41,141 bases of DNA from Pseudomonadota bacterium (GCA_029780695.1 JAKOYD010000018.1:1-41141), one strand, 5' to 3'. Numbered from the stretch's first letter, positions 25,409-33,971 are shown. The notes: generated by a model not told the origin, from the letters alone. Numbers and translations are program-made.

Positions 25409-26064
25409 CAGGCGTCCTCCTTCGGTTGCAGCAGGGTGTCGCGCAGCACCAGAACCTGCTTGGGGTTGAGCGAGAAGACGACGGCGAAGTCGTCGATGAG
25501 CTGCTCGGAGATCGCGTCGAGCAGGCCGGCCTTGCGCGCCTGGGCGATCAGCTTGCGCTGCGCGGCCCAGCCGTGGCCGCCGGCTGGCGGCGGGGATGCG
25601 AGGCCGCCGATGGCGGCATGCAGTTGCTCCATGCTGTACGGCGTGGCATCGGGGCCGAGGTCGCAGGCCAGGCGCTCGTTGAGCAGCGCCAGCAGCTGCT
25701 GTGCAGGCATGAACCCGTGGATCTTGCGGATCAGCGCGCGCTCGGCGTCGGTGAACTCGCGGGCAGGTCGGTGCGCGGCCGGCACCGCGCGTTGCTGCGC
25801 CGCCGGCACGGGCAGCCCCAGGCGGCGCGCCTCCGGGCGGCGCTTGCATGCGCCGCACAGCGCGAGGGTGGGATCGTCATCATCCTCGTCGCCGAGCAGG
25901 CAGGTGCACAGCCGGCAGCGTGGCAGCGGCTCGCTAGCGTGGGCCGGGGGGCCGGCATGGTCGGGCGTCTTGAGGGGGATGCCGGTGGACAGGCCACCGA
26001 AGCCATTGAGCGATGGTGCGCTGGTCCCATTGCGGGCCGAGGGTTGCAGAGTGTGCGGTTTCAT
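25408..26064 (-). CDS. Zinc-ribbon protein, first gene of the ATPase/HTH operon
   Basis: 218 residues from the ATG at 26064, preceded by AAAGGAG; an upstream start lacks this site. A low-complexity N-terminus (1-45) leads to C50-x2-C53 and C70-x2-C73 with an acidic loop DEDDDDP between, a zinc ribbon. Then FTDAERALIRKIHGFMPAQQ (about 98-117) and a C-terminal helical part, GWAAQRKLIAQARKAGLLDA-ISEQLIDDF. I do not recognise the family. It heads an operon with one-base stop/start overlaps to the two next genes. It may be the nucleic acid- or protein-binding scaffold of the complex. Confidence 0.75.
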   Translation of the reverse strand: MKPHTLQPSARNGTSAPSLNGFGGLSTGIPLKTPDHAGPPAHASEPLPRCRLCTCLLGDEDDDDPTLALCGACKRRPEARRLGLPVPAAQQRAVPAAHRPAREFTDAERALIRKIHGFMPAQQLLALLNERLACDLGPDATPYSMEQLHAAIGGLASPPPAGGHGWAAQRKLIAQARKAGLLDAISEQLIDDFAVVFSLNPKQVLVLRDTLLQPKEDA

Positions 26065-26543
26065 GCCGGGCTCCTTTCGCAAACACGTTACGAGCCCTCC
26101 CCGTCTCTTCAAGGTCACTGCACGATGACGCCCGCATCGCGAGAGACCGGCCGCCAGCGGCGCGCGCTACCTGCCCCGCACCAGCGACGACGGCGCGGTG
26201 GCCGGCCCGGTTCGGTCAAGGCCGTCGCGCGCCCGCCGGTGCGTGGTGCTGCATCGATGCAGCTCACCTGCAGACCACCGATAGCGCATGGACCATGCAC
26301 CGCAACGTGTCACCCGCAAAAAGTTGGCAGGGAGCGCCGACCATCGATGCGAAAGCTGGCCCTGCCAAGCTGCGGCAGCCATTCAGCCGTTCGGCATGGG
26401 ATGCGTGATGGGTCGGATGAACGCGCCCGACTGACCTGCCATCGTCCCAAGGCGACCGCTGACCGATGTGCAGGCGGCACCTGTCCGCAGTGATAATTTC
26501 AGTTACAGGCCGATGTGTGCATCGGTACGGAGAGGAGATGCGA
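26065..26543. other. Divergent intergenic region with likely promoters
   Basis: About 480 bases between two divergent operons with no convincing gene in either direction. An AT-rich patch GTGATAATTTCAGTTAC near 26488-26504 is a possible -10 region for the nuclease gene, with no clear -35. GGAGAGGGAGGG-like sequence on the minus strand lies near the zinc-ribbon start. No repeat of note was seen. Confidence 0.4.
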
Positions 26544-27494
26544 ATGGGTGCGAAGAAACAGAACCTGATCCAACCCCTGTCGTGGGTGAAGCTGGACCCC
26601 GACTACCAGAACCGCAAGGGCTACGACCCCGACTTCCTGGCCCTGCGTGTTCCCGCGCCGAAGCTCGGCAAGGCGCTGCGCAAGACGGCCACGCTGGGAG
26701 TGCTTGCCTACGAGCACTTCTCGGTCCTGCTCCACCCCGAGCGCAAGTTCGCCTTCTGGACCGCCGTGAACATCGATGGGGCCAGCGAACGGCGGCTGGG
26801 CAACCGAGCCGCCGACGTCTGGTGGGCCGACAAGCGCGACGACAAGGCCTACGTCGCCCACCAGGTGAACGACACGTTCTACAAGAAATCGGGCTTTGAG
26901 CGCGGGCACCTGGTACGCCGGCTCGATCCTGCCTGGGGCAGCGACGACGACGAAGCCGCGCGCGGCGAAGCGGATTCCTTCCATTTCACGAACTGCACGC
27001 CCCAGGTGCCCAAGCTCAACAAGCAATGGTGGGCCAAGGTCGAGAATCACGTGCTCGATACCGCCAACGCCCGCGACCAGCAGATCAGCGTGTTCTCCGG
27101 CTGTCTGTTCACGACGGCCGACCCACCCTACAGGGGGGTGAACATCCCGCTCGCCTACTGGAAAGTCGTGGCCTGGACGGTGGGCAAGTCCCGGCCGCAG
27201 CTGCGCTCCCTTGGCTTTTTCGTCAAGCAAGACGAAGCCGTGGCGAAACTGCTCAAGTCCAAGACCGTCCAGCCGCTGGCGGTCGAGCTCGACGCGGTGC
27301 CCGCCGCGATCCAGGGCTACCAGACCACCGTGGAAGAGCTTGAGAGCAAGACGGGACTGTCGTTCGGCGCGCTGGCGGACAAGACGGTCGATGTCTACGC
27401 ACGCAAGCGCTCGACCCGCCTGGCGCCGCTGGCCTTCGACACGGTGGACGTCTACCGCCGCCTGCGCAAGCCAGCCGACCTCATCACGGAGTGA
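26544..27494 (+). CDS. NUC1-type DNA/RNA non-specific endonuclease
   Basis: 316 residues from the ATG at 26544, which has AGGAG at correct spacing; ATG 26538 is too near that site. The middle is a beta-beta-alpha-metal nuclease like NucA/Serratia nuclease: FERGHLVRR (118-126) with H122 as general base, then SFHFTNCTPQVPKLNKQWW (145-163) with N150 and N159, and E167 as metal or structure residue. The rest fits the family up to about residue 260. No signal peptide, unlike secreted homologues, so it should act inside the cell, where free activity would be toxic. It is followed after five bases by a subtilase gene and probably controlled with it. Confidence 0.9.
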   Translation: MGAKKQNLIQPLSWVKLDPDYQNRKGYDPDFLALRVPAPKLGKALRKTATLGVLAYEHFSVLLHPERKFAFWTAVNIDGASERRLGNRAADVWWADKRDDKAYVAHQVNDTFYKKSGFERGHLVRRLDPAWGSDDDEAARGEADSFHFTNCTPQVPKLNKQWWAKVENHVLDTANARDQQISVFSGCLFTTADPPYRGVNIPLAYWKVVAWTVGKSRPQLRSLGFFVKQDEAVAKLLKSKTVQPLAVELDAVPAAIQGYQTTVEELESKTGLSFGALADKTVDVYARKRSTRLAPLAFDTVDVYRRLRKPADLITE

Positions 27495-27499
27495 ACTGC

Positions 27500-28819
27500 A
27501 TGAGCGCCACCATCGACCCCGCCGTTGCCCGAGCCGCCGAGCGCGGTGCCCGCGTGGGTGTGCTCGTCCTTGTTGAGAAGCAAGCCCATCGCGGCCCGGC
27601 GCCCCTCGCGCTCGATGCGAACCTTCAGACAATGGGTGAGCGCGCGCAGGAGGTCTGCCACGAAGCCCGAGCCCTCCTGCTCGATCCCTTGTGCCGCACC
27701 GACCAAGCGGGCGCCGCTGGTCTCGCACCGCTCGCGGCACCAGCCATTCCCCAGGCGGGCGCCGTGGTGCTCGAGAACCTCGGAGCGGTCATGGCGGCCG
27801 TCGATCCGGCCAACCTCGCCAAAGTGGGCGAGATCCCCGGCGTGCGCAAGGTCATCGCCATCCCGCATTTCGTCCCGCTGGTCGCACCGCTGCGCTACCG
27901 CGCCGCCGCGCCGGCCGACCTGGGCGAAGGGCCGGCGAAGTCGCTCGATCGCATCGGGGTGCCGGCGCTGTGGGATCAGGACCTGCTCGGGGAAGGCGCC
28001 ACCATCGGGCACTTCGACACGGGCATCAATGCCACGCACCCAGCGTTCGATGGACTGCGGTCCGCCAAGCGGCTGCGCTATGCGGCCTTCGGCGCCGATG
28101 GCAACCGCATTGCCCGGGCTCGCGCCCGGGACACGGACATCGGCGCCCTGGTGCACCACGGCTCGCACACGGCCGGCACCCTGGTCGGGGGCGAGGTCGA
28201 CGGATTGCGCGTGGGCATCGCCCCCTTGGCTCGGCTGGTGAGCGTACAGATCTTTCCGCAGCCGACGCCGTCGCGTGGCGAGCAGGACCAGATCGTCGTC
28301 AATGCGTTGAACTGGATCGTCGGCGAGCGGCCCCAGGTGCTCAATCTGAGCTTCGGCGATGCCCGGTACAACGACTCCTACCTCGGGGTGATCGAGGAAC
28401 TGGTGGACCAGAACATCGCGGTGGTTGCCGCGGTCGGCAACGACGGTCCGAGCAAGACCAGTAGCCCCGGCAACTATGCCGGGGTGATCGCCGTGGGTGC
28501 CGTCGATGGCCGCAGCCGCGTTTGCGCGTTCAGCGGCAGCGCGACGGTGCGCCGCTCTGCGCGGCCCGATCTGTGCGCTCCCGGTCTGGACATCCTGTCG
28601 GCCGGCAAAGGCGACGAGTTCGCCCTCTCCACGGGCACTTCGACAGCCGCCCCCCACGTCGCGGCCGTGCTGGCGCTGCTGCGCCAGCGCGCGCCGGAAC
28701 GCACCCCGGCCGAGTGGAAGGCCTTGCTCAAGCGCACTGCCAGGCGGCCGGCCAGTTGGGATGCGTTGCGCGGCGGCGCCGGCATCCTGGACGCACGAAA
28801 ATTGCTTTCTGAGGTATAG
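27500..28819 (+). CDS. Intracellular S8 subtilisin-family peptidase
   Basis: 439 residues. The catalytic triad is intact: D173 (GHFDTGIN), H220 (HHGSHTAG) and S381 (STGTSTAAPHVAA), with N314 (AVGNDGPS) for the oxyanion hole. Residues 1-130 form a propeptide-like alpha/beta domain with VLVLVEK and VVLENLGAVMAAVDPANLA, ending before the mature start near 135. There is no signal peptide. It starts five bases after the nuclease stop and its own stop TAG shares a base with the next start (TAGTG). An intracellular subtilase beside a nuclease suggests that cutting activates or destroys one partner. Confidence 0.92.
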   Translation: MSATIDPAVARAAERGARVGVLVLVEKQAHRGPAPLALDANLQTMGERAQEVCHEARALLLDPLCRTDQAGAAGLAPLAAPAIPQAGAVVLENLGAVMAAVDPANLAKVGEIPGVRKVIAIPHFVPLVAPLRYRAAAPADLGEGPAKSLDRIGVPALWDQDLLGEGATIGHFDTGINATHPAFDGLRSAKRLRYAAFGADGNRIARARARDTDIGALVHHGSHTAGTLVGGEVDGLRVGIAPLARLVSVQIFPQPTPSRGEQDQIVVNALNWIVGERPQVLNLSFGDARYNDSYLGVIEELVDQNIAVVAAVGNDGPSKTSSPGNYAGVIAVGAVDGRSRVCAFSGSATVRRSARPDLCAPGLDILSAGKGDEFALSTGTSTAAPHVAAVLALLRQRAPERTPAEWKALLKRTARRPASWDALRGGAGILDARKLLSEV

Positions 28820-29247
28820 TGTTTCACATGCCGAAGTCTGCCACCCTGTCGAGCGCCGCGCCGACCAGTTCGCGCGGCAGTGGCGTGCGCAAGCCCGCGC
28901 ACGGTGCGCGCTCGTCCGGCATGACCGCCAAGCAGATCGACCCGGCCCTGCGCCGCGCGATCGTCCAGGGCGACGTCGAGGCTCCTCTGACCGTCTTGGT
29001 CAAGCTGGACACCAAGCATTCCGGCTTTGGTAAATTCAAGGTGACCAATCGGCCTGGCAGCGCCCGCGAGCGCGCCTTCACCGAGGAAGTTGCTGCGGAA
29101 GTCGAGAACGCCGCGGCGAGCGGCGACTACCAGATCCTGTCCACGGCGGCCAATGTCGGGGTGGCCACTGTCCTGGCCTCGACGGAGATCGTGAAGCATC
29201 TGCTGCGCTCCGCCAAGGTCACGGGCATGAAGCTCAAGGCGGGTTGA
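28819..29247 (+). CDS. Small protein resembling an S8 propeptide/I9-type inhibitor
   Basis: 142 residues from GTG 28819, the G of which is the last base of the subtilase stop; ATG 28828 is a second choice. After a Ser/Ala/Arg-rich N-terminus (1-40), the part from APLTVLVKLDTKHSG to the C-terminus has the beta-alpha-beta order of subtilase propeptides: strand, long helix with EVAAEVENA, strand YQILSTAANVGVATVLAS, helix EIVKHLLRS, strand VTGMKL. The subtilase has a related N-terminal domain. A free-standing inhibitor or chaperone of the subtilase is the best guess. Tight overlap supports a stoichiometric role. Confidence 0.7.
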   Translation: MFHMPKSATLSSAAPTSSRGSGVRKPAHGARSSGMTAKQIDPALRRAIVQGDVEAPLTVLVKLDTKHSGFGKFKVTNRPGSARERAFTEEVAAEVENAAASGDYQILSTAANVGVATVLASTEIVKHLLRSAKVTGMKLKAG

Positions 29248-29431
29248 AGCCCGTCCATTGCTGACAGGTAGGCCCTGACCTGGGGCACGAGCTTTTTTCG
29301 AGCCAAGGAAAAGATCGTCTCTCCGGTGCCGGAACAGGATGCCGGATGGCGATTGTCCGGCCGTCCCGAAACCACCAGCCCAGCCAGTGCCCCCCATCGG
29401 CACGCCGATGGCGAGAGCGAGCCCCCCAGCA

Positions 29432-29980
29432 TCAATCGTTTGCATCGGGAACATCAGCGCCAGCGGGGCGTCCCTCAAGGCTCAGTAGCAAAGTCGACAG
29501 GTGCGCATCCAGCTGAGCCAGAGCGACTGCAGGCAATGCCTCGAGGAGCTTGCGCTCCTCCTCGACGTGGACTCCTACGGCACGGTTGATGAGTTCAAGT
29601 CCTCTGGAGGTTAGCTGCACCAGCATGCTGCGCGCATCGTGCTCGTTGGGCATGCGCTCTACAAGCCCACTCGCTTCAAGTCGTTTGAGACGATGGGTCA
29701 TGGTGCCCGAGGTCACCATCAAGGTAGAGAACAGCGCTGTCGGACTCAAGCGGTAAGGAGCACCCGCTCGCCGCAGTGTGGCAAGCATGTCGAATTCCCA
29801 GAGGTTCAAGTCGAACTTCGCGAAGTTTGCATCCAGGCGCTGTCCCAGCAACGCAGCACAGCGATTGATGCGGCCAATGGGTCCCATCGGGCTGGCATCC
29901 AGGTCTGGCCGCTCGCGCGCCCATTGCCGGAGGATGGCATCCACGGCATCGCAAGGACGTCCTGCAGTTCCCGGCTCCAT
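29432..29980 (-). CDS. MarR-family transcriptional regulator
   Basis: 182 residues from the ATG at 29980; a TTG five codons upstream is also open. The core is a MarR winged helix: LNLWEFDMLATLRRAGAPY, SPTALFSTLMVTSGTMTHRL-KRLEASGLVERMPNEHDARSM (recognition helix and wing), LVQLTSRGLELINRAV. Flanking helices form the dimer. It is divergent from an EamA transporter gene, and the inverted repeat at 30018-30039 is its likely operator, so it should repress that gene and itself until a ligand binds. The ligand is unknown. Confidence 0.92.
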   Translation of the reverse strand: MEPGTAGRPCDAVDAILRQWARERPDLDASPMGPIGRINRCAALLGQRLDANFAKFDLNLWEFDMLATLRRAGAPYRLSPTALFSTLMVTSGTMTHRLKRLEASGLVERMPNEHDARSMLVQLTSRGLELINRAVGVHVEEERKLLEALPAVALAQLDAHLSTLLLSLEGRPAGADVPDAND

Positions 29981-30017
29981 ATGTCTCGACTTCAAGGTAA
30001 TTTGAGTTAGTATCCAT

Positions 30018-30039
30018 TTTATCTTGATGCGAAGATAAA
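30018..30039. promoter_or_regulatory. MarR-type operator
   Basis: TTTATCTT-GATGCG-AAGATAAA is a perfect 8-bp inverted repeat between the divergent MarR and EamA genes. Its last base is the A of the EamA ATG. The half-site TATCTTG-like fits MarR-family operators. Bound regulator would block transcription or, given the position, translation start of EamA. Confidence 0.8.
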
Positions 30040-30929
30040 TGACCGTGCCAGCCTCGACCTCATCACCGCGTTGGCACGACTACGTGTCGACGGCCACTGC
30101 ACCCGTCATCTGGGGTTCCACCTACATCGTCACGTCGGAACTGTTGCCGCCAGACCGGCCTTTCACGGCCGCGCTCATCCGGGTGCTGCCGGCAGGGCTG
30201 CTGCTCGTATTGCTGCAGCGCCAGTTTCCGAAGCGTCAGCAATGGCTGCGCCTCATGGTCTTGAGCGCGCTGAACATCGGCGCATTCCAGGCCTTGCTGT
30301 TTGTGGCAGCCTATCGCTTGCCCGGCGGATTAGCTGCAGTGCTGGGTGCCATTCAGCCCTTGCTCGTGATGGCGCTGGCATGGGTGGTTGACGGCAGGTC
30401 GCCGATGCGGACCACGCTGTTCGCAGCGATCGCCGGCGTCGCCGGCATGGCGGCGCTCTTGCTGTCGCCTCAGACCGTGTTCGAGCCTGTGGGCATCGGC
30501 GCAGCCTTGGCGGGCGCCGCTTCCATGGCGGCCGGTGTGTGGCTCACGCGCCGCTGGCAACTGAACATGCCGGTTCTGGCGCTGACGGGTTGGCAGTTGC
30601 TGCTGGGCGGCCTGATGCTGTCGCCACTTGCGTGGCTCGTCGATGCACCTCTGCCGGCACTCGGGACCGCGCAATGGGCTGCATTCGCCTACCTATGCCT
30701 CGCGGGCGCCATGCTGGCCTATGGGCTGTGGTTTCGCGGCATTGCCCGGCTGCCGGTGGTCGGGGTCGCATCGTTGGGACTTCTGAGTCCGCTCACGGCA
30801 GTGGTACTCGGCTGGGCCGTTCTAGGCCAGTCCATGACAGGCATGGCCTTCATCGGCCTGGCCGTCGTGTTGACCAGCGTCCTGGCAGTGCAATGGACCT
30901 CCATACCCGCAGGCTCGGCCGCGTCTTGA
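30039..30929 (+). CDS. EamA-family (DMT) transporter
   Basis: 296 residues with ten hydrophobic segments in two EamA repeats. The first begins APVIWGSTYIVTSELLPPDRPFTAALIRVLPAG, and the second after residue 150 ends in LGLLSPLTAVVLGWAVLGQSMT, both textbook for this family. Members export amino acids or metabolites across the inner membrane. Control by the divergent MarR gene suggests efflux of the inducer. The ATG touches the operator, so the mRNA from a promoter there would have a very short or no leader; a later start is also possible. Confidence 0.93.
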   Translation: MTVPASTSSPRWHDYVSTATAPVIWGSTYIVTSELLPPDRPFTAALIRVLPAGLLLVLLQRQFPKRQQWLRLMVLSALNIGAFQALLFVAAYRLPGGLAAVLGAIQPLLVMALAWVVDGRSPMRTTLFAAIAGVAGMAALLLSPQTVFEPVGIGAALAGAASMAAGVWLTRRWQLNMPVLALTGWQLLLGGLMLSPLAWLVDAPLPALGTAQWAAFAYLCLAGAMLAYGLWFRGIARLPVVGVASLGLLSPLTAVVLGWAVLGQSMTGMAFIGLAVVLTSVLAVQWTSIPAGSAAS

Positions 30930-30970
30930 AGAAGTACCCTCGGCTCGCAACCTTGCCCGAGAAAAGGAAA

Positions 30971-31471
30971 ATGGGAAACACGACCGACTTGCGACGTGAG
31001 TTGAAGAGACATTATTTTTCGGAGTTGGAATCGGACGGTTTTGTTGTTGATCAACGCAATGGACCTGAAGCCCTCACGTTTCGTCGCGTGCGCGGCGAAA
31101 GATTGCAGTTCGTGTGCATTCAATGGGACCATGGTGGCGGTCCCCGATTCAAATTGGCCTTTGGCGAAGTGAGCCCCAAGGGCACCTTCTGCCGCGGCGA
31201 ACACATCCGGCCAGGGGACGTCGGCCCGGGTACTGCACCGGTCTATCTGTGTCTTTATCCCACCGGCAACGGTAGCAGTACAAGGCATTGGTTCAGGCAA
31301 GACCGAACGCTTTGGAATTCCATCCTCACGAGAAAAAGGCTGCGCTCTCCTTATGAGGTCGTCGTGGAGGTCCGCCGACTCCACTCTCAAGTGGCAGACT
31401 TCTTCCGTGCCGGGATCGTCGGCCCCAACTGCCGTCAGCAGGTCAACTCACGAACGACGGACGCGACCTGA
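30971..31471 (+). CDS. DUF4304-like protein
   Basis: 166 residues from ATG 30971 after GAAAAGGAAA. It fits the DUF4304 type pattern: a start helix LRRELKRHYFSELESDGF, then beta strands (TFRRVRGERLQFVCIQWDHG, FKLAFGEVS), then a C-terminal helical part. The family often lies with toxin immunity or defence genes and has no known activity. It is 41 bases downstream of the EamA stop with codon use like its neighbours but slightly more AT in its first 100 bases. Family call is moderate. Confidence 0.6.
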   Translation: MGNTTDLRRELKRHYFSELESDGFVVDQRNGPEALTFRRVRGERLQFVCIQWDHGGGPRFKLAFGEVSPKGTFCRGEHIRPGDVGPGTAPVYLCLYPTGNGSSTRHWFRQDRTLWNSILTRKRLRSPYEVVVEVRRLHSQVADFFRAGIVGPNCRQQVNSRTTDAT

Positions 31472-31655
31472 CTTCGCGCTCACGGATTGGTCCTGGCGAT
31501 ACCTGGCCAATCTGGCTTGGTCTTCTGCCTCAATGTGACCTGCGCACCGCTATGATTTCCTGATGACGCCAACCGCATTGCAAGACCTATCGCGCACGCA
31601 GCCCAGCGCAAGGCGGCGTCTGCGCAGGAACGCGCCCTAGCAGAGGGTCGAACCG

Positions 31656-32522
31656 ATGCAGGGGTTCTTCGTGCTCGATCAGAACGTGATGCAACGGCCG
31701 GCGCTGCTCGACTTTCTTCGCCAGAACCCGCAAGCCAATCTGGTGCTTCCGGATACCGCCCTGGTCGAGATGAGCAAGAGCGAGCAATGGGAGCACACCT
31801 TCCGCCGCAATCTCGCGCCGCTTCGGGCCCACGCCTCGCGGTGCTTCATGTCGCTGTCGGTACAGGAAGCCCGTGAAATCGAGCTTCTCCAGGGGCAGAG
31901 CAGCCACGATCAGCTGCTGCCGGAAGAGTTCGCACAGTTGCTGCGGGGCGCAATCGAGGGCAGTCAGGCATCAGAGGGCAACGACACCTTGGCCCAGATT
32001 CGCGCGACGATGCCCTCGCTGCGCGCCGACTTCGAAGCGCACGACCTGAACGCGGCCGCAGCGAAGGAAGAGCTCGTCACCCGCGTCTTGGAAATCAGGA
32101 GCAAGCTGACGCCGCAGGAGATGCAGGCCTGCAGGGATCCGCAAGCTGGGCGACTGGCCAAGGTCATCATCGCCCGGAACATCGGTGACGGCATTTACCA
32201 AGCCTACATGGAGAGCGCCGGGGCATCGATCGCCTTCGCGCGACAGCTCAAGTCGCAACAGGGCATGTGCCTGCGCTGGTGCTACATGCTCGCGCACAAC
32301 GCGCTGTCGTGGGCGGTGGACGGCGGTATAGAGCCCGCCAGGGAAAAGACCATCCTGAACGATACCCTCGACCAGGACTACGTGATCATCGGTTCCTTCT
32401 TCTCGGGCGTGATCAGCCTGGAGGCCGCCGTGACGGACGCGCTGACGGACCTGCGCGCCATGCTTCTACTGCCGCCGTTGCCGGTCGAATACCGGGCGCT
32501 CACGCCGTCAGCGCAGGATTGA
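31656..32522 (+). CDS. PIN-like nuclease domain protein
   Basis: 288 residues. The start FFVLDQNVMQRPALLDFL has the first PIN aspartate (D8), and VLPDTALVEMSKSEQWE gives D33 and E38. Near the end NDTLDQDYVIIGSFFSG adds D236, D239 and D241. Together these fit a PIN-fold metal site with a long helical insert between (about 60-225). PIN proteins cleave RNA, often tRNA or rRNA, and many are toxins with a small antitoxin. No antitoxin-size gene is coupled here, so it may belong to a longer non-VapC class. It ends convergent with and overlapping the next gene by 23 bases. Confidence 0.65.
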   Translation: MQGFFVLDQNVMQRPALLDFLRQNPQANLVLPDTALVEMSKSEQWEHTFRRNLAPLRAHASRCFMSLSVQEAREIELLQGQSSHDQLLPEEFAQLLRGAIEGSQASEGNDTLAQIRATMPSLRADFEAHDLNAAAAKEELVTRVLEIRSKLTPQEMQACRDPQAGRLAKVIIARNIGDGIYQAYMESAGASIAFARQLKSQQGMCLRWCYMLAHNALSWAVDGGIEPAREKTILNDTLDQDYVIIGSFFSGVISLEAAVTDALTDLRAMLLLPPLPVEYRALTPSAQD

Positions 32523-32901
32523 GCAGGTCGACCCCTGCCCCTTTGCACTTGATCCACGGCCCTGAAGGATGGCCCTGCCCGTCCCAATCGCGCAGCGCCC
32601 GCAGTGCGTCCTCGCTGTGTTCAAAGCAATAACGCCGTTCGTAGCATTCGAACGTCAGCCCGACCGCCAGGCCGGTCGTGAAGTTGTAGCGGTGCAACCC
32701 GCACAGCACATCGCCAATCAGCCGGAGCTCACGGTAACCCTGCTCCTGCAGGAACGACAGGAGCTCCTGTGTCGGAGAGCCGGGGGGCTGGCGTACTCGC
32801 CCCGGCCAGCGCCGAACCGAGCGCCTCGCGTGGACATCCGATGTACTTGGCTCGGGGCGGCTGTCCCGCAGTACTGTGAAGGCCTCGAATCGATCACTCA
32901 T
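32500..32901 (-). CDS. Conserved hypothetical protein (133 aa)
   Basis: The C-terminal 70 residues carry GDVLCGLHRYNFTTGLAVGL-TFECYERRYCFEHSEDALRA-LRDWDGQGHPSGPWIKCKGA and end in DLLNPALTA, a pattern I know from small hypothetical proteins of many Proteobacteria. The cysteines and His may form a metal site. The N-terminal part is Arg/Ser-rich and less conserved in look; a shorter start within it is possible. It overlaps the PIN gene tail to tail. Confidence 0.7.
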   Translation of the reverse strand: MSDRFEAFTVLRDSRPEPSTSDVHARRSVRRWPGRVRQPPGSPTQELLSFLQEQGYRELRLIGDVLCGLHRYNFTTGLAVGLTFECYERRYCFEHSEDALRALRDWDGQGHPSGPWIKCKGAGVDLLNPALTA

Positions 32902-33019
32902 GGTGGTTGTACTTGCGCAGTTGGAGAACCCGCAGAATTGTTAGATCGGCTGTCGACTACCAGGCCACGACCGCTGCGCAGAGGGCCGCATTTCGTCCTC
33001 GGAACGCAAACCGGGACCA

Positions 33020-33346
33020 TCAGTCTTCGCCGGCACGTGGCCGAGAAAAATCCAAACCCGCGCGCGCACTCCACCTGCGGTGCATGTTCTCGCGCCACGC
33101 GGGGTCGACGGTGGCCGCAGCCGCGTCGTGCTCAACTTGGCCCGGAATGCGCTGGTCCAGGAGTTCCGCCAGAACTTCAACCGCGGCCGCCATGCCGTAG
33201 CCGTACTTCTGGACGATAAGGCCGCCGACCTCCGGTCTCTCGAGGCCCCGGCCGCATTCATCCGCGCGCCTTCGGGCTTCCTCCATGAGCTTCGCATTCA
33301 GGCGTTCCACGAACGCCTGGAGCAGATCTGCGTCGAGTTGATGCAT
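33020..33346 (-). CDS. Hypothetical 108-aa protein
   Basis: A helical, acidic protein: MHQLDADLLQAFVERLNAKLMEEARRRADECGRG, then ERPEVGGLIVQKYGYGMAAAVEVLAELLDQRI, ending ENMHRRWSARAGLDFSRP. I do not recognise the family. The reading frame has normal third-position GC for this DNA, which is the main support. It is on the same strand as its neighbours on both sides, 118 and 148 bases away. Confidence 0.5.
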   Translation of the reverse strand: MHQLDADLLQAFVERLNAKLMEEARRRADECGRGLERPEVGGLIVQKYGYGMAAAVEVLAELLDQRIPGQVEHDAAAATVDPAWRENMHRRWSARAGLDFSRPRAGED

Positions 33347-33494
33347 CTATCGTTCCTCTCCCGCGCGATTCCAATGGTCCATGGTCATGGAGCCGCAGCT
33401 CCAGCATTCCTGCGCGTACCCGAGATGATGCCCGATCGAGCACGACCGAGTCCTCCTTGCGCGACGCCACGCGGCGGGGCAACCGCACGGCAGC

Positions 33495-33971
33495 TCACGT
33501 TGCCGGCATCCCGCAATCGGAATCTGCGTTCAACGGGAGCCGCAGTTGTGTGGCAACAGTGCGCCGAGGTTTCGCAAGCGCGCGAAGCTGCAGTGCCCAC
33601 CCTTCCGGCGAAGCGTCCGATGGATGAACGGCAGCCGGAACCGCCATCGAAGCGGCCTCCAACAGGAGGGCAACCTGCCCCTTTGCAATGCCGAGCTCCT
33701 GCTGCAGACGGTTCATCTCGGCCTTGTCGACGTCGGATGCCACGCTCCCAAGGTGACCCAGCACGTGGGCAACGTGACGCGCGTAGGTCGACACAGCCCT
33801 CCAGTAGCAGGCCATCGGACCTTTTCGGCGTTTCCAGGCGCGCTCGGCTTCGTCATTCGCCTGACGCCGCAGGTCCATCATCAGGCGCGCCAGCGCGGCC
33901 TTCTCAGGTCCGGCCAGCAAGAGCAGGCTCTGAGCGGCAGGAAGTTTGAATAGGGGGTTGAGGTAGCCCAT
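33495..33971 (-). CDS. Conserved helical hypothetical protein (158 aa)
   Basis: From the ATG at 33971 the protein starts MGYLNPLFKLPAAQSLLLLA, then GPEKAALARLMMDLRRQANDEAERAWKRRKGPMACYWRAVSTYARHVAHVLGH, all amphipathic helix, then a short coiled coil and a Pro/Arg-rich tail. Similar genes occur on Burkholderiales islands with no function assigned. The 35 codons upstream of this ATG lack such a pattern. About 200 bases with nothing recognisable separate it from the next gene upstream. Confidence 0.65.
   Translation of the reverse strand: MGYLNPLFKLPAAQSLLLLAGPEKAALARLMMDLRRQANDEAERAWKRRKGPMACYWRAVSTYARHVAHVLGHLGSVASDVDKAEMNRLQQELGIAKGQVALLLEAASMAVPAAVHPSDASPEGWALQLRALAKPRRTVATQLRLPLNADSDCGMPAT

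Noticed and set aside
29248..29431. Intrinsic terminator at GAGCTTTTTTCGAGCC
   Set aside because: There is a T-run but no stable stem directly before it, so I did not list it.
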